Assembly (NCBI GenBank): GCA_026314275.1
Contig: CP111109.1
Span: 2,976,001-3,040,000, forward strand
From: JAGOEY01 sp017997515
GTDB taxonomy: Bacteria; Pseudomonadota; Gammaproteobacteria; Burkholderiales; Burkholderiaceae_C
Reading direction: 5' to 3'
Length of the DNA: 64,000 nt
Shown: piece after piece, positions 57,049-64,000 of the stretch
Numbering within the stretch: the first letter of the stretch is position 1
Layout: the number at the start of each line of letters is the position of its first letter
Notes under the pieces: model-generated
Seen by the model: the letters and a program-made list of their open reading frames with translations, nothing else
Database searches by the model: none
What the model was told of the DNA's origin: nothing
Made by a program: the position numbers and the translations under genes

Positions 57049-57911
57049 AAGCCCTGGATCGCGTCCCAGGCTTCTTGCGGCGTGTCCTTGTAGCGGAACA
57101 GGTCGAGGTTTTCGGGGGAAATGGTGCCTTCTTCGATCAGCAGGTCAAAGTCGAGCAGGCGTTTCCAGTAGTCGGTGCCAAACAGGATGATGGGCACCGG
57201 GCGTGACTTGCCGGTCTGCACCAGCGTCATCACTTCAAACAGCTCGTCCAGCGTGCCAAAGCCACCGGGGAACACCACCAGTGCCTTGGCCCGCATCATG
57301 AAATGCATTTTGCGCAGCGCAAAGTAGTGGAACTTGAAGCTCAAGCTGGGCGTGATGTACTGGTTGCCGCTGGCCTCGAAGGGCAGGGCGATGCTCAGGC
57401 CCACGTTCAGCGCACCGGCTTCAAACGCGCCCCGGTTGGCCGCTTCCATGATGCCGGGGCCGCCGCCGGTGCAAATCGTCATGCGTTCCTTGGGCTCGCG
57501 TGCCTGGCTGTCGGTGGCCACCAGGTGGGCAAACTGGCGCGCCTGTTCGTAGTGGCGCGACTGCCGCACACGCTGTTCAGCGCGGGCCAGGATCTGCGGG
57601 TCATTACCCGTCTGGGCCTGGAGCAGCTCGGCCTGCGCCACTTCGGGCGCGGGGAAGCGTGCGCTGCCGTAGACGACTACCGTGTTCTCGATGCCCTGGG
57701 CCTGCTGCTCCAGGTCGGGTTTGAGCATTTCCAGCTGCATACGGATGCCACGTGTCTCACGGCGCAGCAAAAATTCAGGGTCAGAAAACGCCAGCCGGTA
57801 GGCCTCGGCCTGCAGCGGGTTGCCGTCGTCGGAGTAGGCCTGCAGTTCGGCCCAGGCAGCGGCCAGACGGCGTTCGTTGAGGTTCTTGTCTTTGTTGTCT
57901 TTTTTGGACAT
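57024..57911 (-). CDS. LOG-family protein (Rossmann nucleotide-binding)
   Basis: 295 residues from ATG 57911 (MSKKDNKDKNLNERRLAAAW). Carries the LOG signatures ICTGGGPGIMEAANRGA and VVFPGGFGTLDELFEV (PGGxGTxxE). LOG enzymes hydrolyse cytokinin or related nucleotide 5'-monophosphates; the longer bacterial forms like this one have mostly unknown roles. The upstream extension to 58103 is rejected because it crosses the promoter of the divergent gene. Confidence 0.88.
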   Translation of the reverse strand: MSKKDNKDKNLNERRLAAAWAELQAYSDDGNPLQAEAYRLAFSDPEFLLRRETRGIRMQLEMLKPDLEQQAQGIENTVVVYGSARFPAPEVAQAELLQAQTGNDPQILARAEQRVRQSRHYEQARQFAHLVATDSQAREPKERMTICTGGGPGIMEAANRGAFEAGALNVGLSIALPFEASGNQYITPSLSFKFHYFALRKMHFMMRAKALVVFPGGFGTLDELFEVMTLVQTGKSRPVPIILFGTDYWKRLLDFDLLIEEGTISPENLDLFRYKDTPQEAWDAIQGFYRLSSAA

Positions 57912-58057
57912 GGGTGCGAAAGAGGGGGGTGAAAAGAGGGGCGCGAAGCCGGAGATGTCTGTGAAGTCTGGCGAAAATCTTGCAAGCTTGCCTGCCATTA
58001 TCGTGCCAACCCCTGCGCACGCTGCAGCGCAGCAAAGCCGCTGGTAAGCTCCAGCGC

Positions 58058-59299
58058 ATGTCCGTGAGCCCCTCATTTTCCGACCTGCTGCAGCAGAAAT
58101 CATTCATCCGTATGTGGTGTGCCCGGCTGCTGGGCACGGCGGGCATGCAGATGCTGATGGTGGCCGTGGGCTGGCAGATGTACGACCTGACGGGCAGCGC
58201 ATGGGACCTGGGGCTGGTGGGGCTGTACCAGTTTGCGCCCGCGCTGCTGCTGATGCTGGTGGCCGGGCATGTGGCCGACCGGGTGCACCGCGGGCGTATC
58301 GTGGCGGCCTGTTTGCTGCTGCAAATGGGCGTCGCGGTGGTGCTGGTGCTGTCCACCCACGAGGGCTGGGTGTCACGCAGCGTGTTGCTGGGCCTGTCGG
58401 TGGTGCTGGGCATGGCACGGGCGTTCCAGATGCCAGCGCAGCAGGCGCTGACCCCTTTGCTGGTGCCACCCGCCATGCTGCCGCGTGCCATGGCGTTCAG
58501 CTCGGCAGGCACCCAGGCAGCCATCATTGGCGGGCCTGCGTTGGGTGGATTGATTTTTATCGCGGGTGCCGGGGCGGTGTATGCCAGCTGTGCCGCCCTG
58601 TTTGCGGCGGGCAGTGTGCTGGTGTTTCTGGTGCGTTACGTGCATGTGGGCGCACCCCGTGCGCCGGTGACGCTGGACACCTTGCTGGCCGGTGTGCGTT
58701 TTATCTGGGAGCGCAAACCGGTGCTGGGCGCCGTGTCGCTTGACCTGTTTGCGGTGCTGCTGGGGGGGGCGGTGGCGCTGCTGCCGATGTTTGCCAAAGA
58801 CATCCTGCATGTCGGCCCGTGGGGCTTGGGCCTGCTGCGTTCGGCCCCGGCAGCGGGGGCATTGGTGATGTCGGTGGTGCTGACCCGCTGGCCGGTGGAG
58901 CGCCGCGTGGGCCGCACGCTGCTGTGGGCGGTGGCAGTGTTTGGTGCCTGTATGGTGGTGTTTGGCCTGTCCACCAGCCTGTGGCTGTCGCTGGCGGTGC
59001 TGGCGATTTCGGGCGGGGCCGACATGGTGAGTGTGGTGATCCGCCAGACGCTGGTGCAGCTCGAAACCCCCGACGCCATGCGCGGGCGGGTCAGCGCCGT
59101 CAACTCGATTTTTATCGGTGCCAGCAACCAGCTGGGCGAGTTCGAGTCGGGTGCCACCGCTGCATTGTTGGGGCCCGTGGGCTCGGTCGTGTTGGGGGGT
59201 ATTGGCACACTGCTGGTAGCGCTGTGGTGGACCCGGCTGTTCCCGTCGCTGGCGCAGCGGGACCGTTTGACAACCGAGCCAGAGCAGACGCGGGCCTGA
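58058..59299 (+). CDS. MFS transporter, EntS/DUF894-like exporter
   Basis: 413 residues from ATG 58058, twelve membrane helices (VGLYQFAPALLLMLVAGHVA near residues 51-70). The motif AGHVADRVHRGRIV and the paired GAGAVYASCAALF / VVIRQTLVQLETPDAMRGRV segments match the enterobactin-exporter-like branch. Cargo unknown. Divergent from the LOG gene. Confidence 0.88.
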   Translation: MSVSPSFSDLLQQKSFIRMWCARLLGTAGMQMLMVAVGWQMYDLTGSAWDLGLVGLYQFAPALLLMLVAGHVADRVHRGRIVAACLLLQMGVAVVLVLSTHEGWVSRSVLLGLSVVLGMARAFQMPAQQALTPLLVPPAMLPRAMAFSSAGTQAAIIGGPALGGLIFIAGAGAVYASCAALFAAGSVLVFLVRYVHVGAPRAPVTLDTLLAGVRFIWERKPVLGAVSLDLFAVLLGGAVALLPMFAKDILHVGPWGLGLLRSAPAAGALVMSVVLTRWPVERRVGRTLLWAVAVFGACMVVFGLSTSLWLSLAVLAISGGADMVSVVIRQTLVQLETPDAMRGRVSAVNSIFIGASNQLGEFESGATAALLGPVGSVVLGGIGTLLVALWWTRLFPSLAQRDRLTTEPEQTRA

Positions 59300-59404
59300 C
59301 CTCGTTCCAGGTGCGTGCCACCTGTGGTGGTATTTAACTCCTGAATTGATAGCTGCTTGCGCCCGTCAGATGGGCGAAAGCAGCATATTTTGCTTAAAAA
59401 ATGA

Positions 59405-60397
59405 TCACTGGGGCACGAACCCACTCGCCTTGATGATGCCTTCCCAGGTGTGGGTGTAGTTCTTCACCCGCTGCGCAAACTGGGCCTGCGGCTCGTAGCC
59501 CACGTTCAGTCCCATCGTCGTCAGCTTGTCCTTCACGTCCGGCATGGCCAGCACCTTCTGCAGTGCGTTGCCAAAGCGGTCGATGACCGGCTGGGGTGTA
59601 CCGGTCGGGGCGAAGATGCCGTAGTAGGGGTAGTCGTCCAGGTTGGCAAAACCCAGCTCGGTGAAGGTTGGCACAGCGGGCAGCAGGGGTTGGCGTTTGG
59701 CGCCGATGGTGGCGACGATGCGCACCTTGCCGGCCTTGTGGTTCTCGATGAAGTCGGGCACAGACGCGATACCGGCACCGATCTGGTTGCCAAGCATGTC
59801 GGCCGTCATGGGCGCGCTGCCACGGTAAGGGGCGGCCTGCAGGTCAAGTTTGTATTTGTCCGACATCAGCTTGACCAAAAACTCGGGGATGGAACCGGGC
59901 GCGGGCACACCAATGGTTTCCTTGCCGCCTTTTTGGGTTTTGACCCAGGCGAGGTACTCGTCCATGTTTTTCGCGGGCGTGCCGCCAGATACGGCCAGCA
60001 CATTGGCGAAGGTGGCAAACCCGGCGACCGGTGCAAAGTCCGTGGCAGGGTTGAAGCCCGGGTTTTTCACCACCTGGGGCAGGATGGAGATGCTGTGGTC
60101 GTGGGTGAGGAAGAAGGTGTGGCCGTCGGCGGGTGAGGCCTTCAGCGCCTGCGCCGCAATCTGGCCACCGGCCCCGGCGCGGTTTTCCACCACCACGGGC
60201 ACACCCAGCTCATCCTTGAGCTTTTCAGCCAAGGTGCGGGCGATGGCGTCGGTGCCCGCACCGGCGGGGAAACCGACCAGCAGTTTGATGGGGGTACCGG
60301 TTTGGGCCTGGGCCAGACTGGCAAAAGCGGTCAAAAGGCCGAGTGCCAACACACTGCGTACACCGCGTGACACCACACCGCGTCGGGAAAAGAACAT
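59405..60397 (-). CDS. Bug-family tripartite tricarboxylate transporter binding protein
   Basis: 330 residues from ATG 60397 with GGAGTCC before it. Signal peptide VRSVLALGLLTAFASLAQAQ. Bug/TctC landmarks: IKLLVGFPAGAGTDAIARTL, VPVVVENRAGAGGQIAAQAL and YYGIFAPTGTPQPVIDRF. These periplasmic proteins bind small carboxylates; many in this order have no adjacent TctAB, as here. Convergent with the MFS gene at 58058; divergent from clpB. Confidence 0.92.
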   Translation of the reverse strand: MFFSRRGVVSRGVRSVLALGLLTAFASLAQAQTGTPIKLLVGFPAGAGTDAIARTLAEKLKDELGVPVVVENRAGAGGQIAAQALKASPADGHTFFLTHDHSISILPQVVKNPGFNPATDFAPVAGFATFANVLAVSGGTPAKNMDEYLAWVKTQKGGKETIGVPAPGSIPEFLVKLMSDKYKLDLQAAPYRGSAPMTADMLGNQIGAGIASVPDFIENHKAGKVRIVATIGAKRQPLLPAVPTFTELGFANLDDYPYYGIFAPTGTPQPVIDRFGNALQKVLAMPDVKDKLTTMGLNVGYEPQAQFAQRVKNYTHTWEGIIKASGFVPQ

Positions 60398-60496
60398 GAT
60401 GGACTCCAAAAATGCTGTAGAAAAATAAGGGGTTGGGGCACAAATGCCCTTGAATCATCGCCCATTGGACTTACCTTTGATGCAAGGAGCAAGCCA

Positions 60497-63097
<2,601 letters not shown>

Positions 63098-63108
63098 GCC
63101 TGGCCTAA

Positions 63109-63145
63109 GCTGCAACCGGATATCCTGCCGGTTGCAGCTTTTTTT
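63109..63145 (+). terminator. clpB terminator
   Basis: GCTGCAACCGG...CCGGTTGCAGC followed by seven T's. Confidence 0.92.
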
Positions 63146-63171
63146 GAAGCTGTTTTGATGAAAGACCTGTA

Positions 63172-63483
63172 GTGAACGATTTTTTCGCGGGGATTGCCCG
63201 CTTCTTCCTGCGTGTGGTGTTCCTGTTCATGGGGCTGGTGTTTGCGACCACGCTGCTGTTCGCCGTGCTGGTGCTGGCCTGCATCTGGGCCCTGCGTGCA
63301 GGGTGGGCGCGGCTGACGGGCCGCCCCGTCACGCCGTGGGTGATGCGTTTTCACCCGCAGGATGGCTGGAACCGCTTCAACCGCGCGCCCGGCCCCTGGC
63401 CAGGCCCCCAAAGCGGTGAGCCCGCTCCGCGCAGGGATTTGACCGATGTGACCGACGTGGAGGTCAAGGAGCCGCGCTCCTGA
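63172..63483 (+). CDS. Small membrane protein of unknown function
   Basis: 103 residues from GTG 63172. A strongly hydrophobic segment (FFLRVVFLFMGLVFATTLLF and on to about residue 43) is followed by a basic and Pro/Trp-rich tail (PVTPWVMRFHPQDGWNRFNR). Located 27 bp after the clpB terminator. Not recognised. Confidence 0.7.
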   Translation: MNDFFAGIARFFLRVVFLFMGLVFATTLLFAVLVLACIWALRAGWARLTGRPVTPWVMRFHPQDGWNRFNRAPGPWPGPQSGEPAPRRDLTDVTDVEVKEPRS

Positions 63484-63579
63484 ACCGTGTGGTTTGTGTA
63501 GTTTTTGCGGGTTAGTCACTACACTCCAAAACGTCTCCCCCATGCGCACGACCGGTGTGGCGCGGCTACCATCGCCGCC

Positions 63580-64000
63580 ATGACTACACCCGACCTGCGC
63601 TCCCTGTTCCATGCCCAGTACCAGGCCAGCCGTGCGGCCCTGGACGTGCCTTTGGCCGTGCGCCGTGACCGGCTCCAACGTATCGGCACCCTGCTTGACG
63701 ACCATGGCCCGGCGCTGGCCGACGCGGTGCAGGCCGACTTTGGCATCCGCTCCGCCAAGCTGACCGAGGTGGCCGACATCTTTGTGCTGCGCACCATGTT
63801 GTCGCACACGCTGGGCCATCTGGCGCGCTGGATGAAGCCGCAAAAGGTGCACACCCCCATTTACCTGCAGCCTTCGCGGGGTGAGATCCAGCGCCAGCCG
63901 CTGGGTGTGGTGGGTGTGATCTCGCCGTGGAACTACCCGGTGCAGCTGGCGCTGGGGCCGGTCATCACCGCGCTGGCGGCGGGCAACCGCGTGATGCTGA
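63580..64000 (+). CDS. Aldehyde dehydrogenase, coniferyl-aldehyde type, N-terminal part
   Basis: First 140 residues; the gene runs out of the window. The start MTTPDLRSLFHAQYQASRAA and the motif VGVISPWNYPVQLALGPVIT (NAD-binding first strand-helix of aldehyde dehydrogenases), preceded by LQPSRGEIQRQPLG, match coniferyl-aldehyde dehydrogenase-type proteins, which oxidise aromatic or fatty aldehydes. The catalytic Cys and Glu lie beyond the window, so the substrate group is a tentative call. Confidence 0.85.
   Translation, partial: MTTPDLRSLFHAQYQASRAALDVPLAVRRDRLQRIGTLLDDHGPALADAVQADFGIRSAKLTEVADIFVLRTMLSHTLGHLARWMKPQKVHTPIYLQPSRGEIQRQPLGVVGVISPWNYPVQLALGPVITALAAGNRVML

Overview
The window looks like the chromosome of a betaproteobacterium of the order Burkholderiales, most likely Comamonadaceae (Rhodoferax/Acidovorax-like). 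This is inferred from the high GC, the folC-SPOR-cvpA-purF gene order, a Bug-family solute-binding protein, a phasin, the long-form argG and the gene content as a whole. No 16S rRNA gene or other taxonomic anchor is present, so the placement is an inference.

Layout. 1-570 is the end of a two-partner-secretion transporter gene. 779-5062 is one half of an integrative island: a copy of a tRNA-Thr 3' end, a tyrosine integrase, a HigBA-type toxin-antitoxin pair, a 161-bp MITE and an IS701-type element. 5160-12970 is chromosomal: prfB with its programmed frameshift, an AT-richer NACHT-type STAND ATPase gene (a candidate defence gene), a HAD phosphatase, pepN and fbp. 13009-21265 is an intact tRNA-Thr followed by the other half of the island: a mobilisation operon scarred by two IS5-type insertions, a second IS701 copy and a second MITE in inverted orientation. 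The two island halves are inverted relative to each other, so the simplest reading is that an island integrated at tRNA-Thr was split by an inversion of about 17.5 kb carrying prfB to tRNA-Thr.

21262-37768 is housekeeping DNA: hydrolase, aldo/keto reductase, Cys-tRNA(Pro) deacylase-like protein, plsY, a degenerate HD-GYP protein, a retropepsin-like protease, yajQ, murB, ppnP, argG, folC-dedD-cvpA-purF and gltX. 37844-38194 is a tRNA-Ala/Glu/Asp cluster. tRNA-Asp is the target of a second, complete 4.2-kb element (about 38198-42406, flanked by a 33-bp direct repeat). It carries an integrase, a MobV relaxase and a small DNA-binding-protein gene interrupted by an IS481-type element and surrounded by four copies of a 13-15 bp palindrome.

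42560-64000 returns to core genes: SDR dehydrogenase, iron-type ABC binding protein, patatin lipoprotein, phasin with a repeated promoter motif, thioesterase, a periplasmic repeat protein, an IS256-type element abutting csbD, pncB, an NhaD-like antiporter, a 2-hydroxyacid dehydrogenase, rmuC, two MFS transporters, a LOG-family protein, a Bug protein, clpB and the start of an aldehyde dehydrogenase.

Four themes stand out. Three genes are split by IS elements and read in frame again if the IS and one target duplication are removed. Both tRNA-targeting elements carry a replacement terminator for the tRNA gene they enter. Short IS5-type ends recur in the first island (two IS, two MITEs, one solo end). 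The NACHT protein is the best candidate for an uncharacterised defence system.
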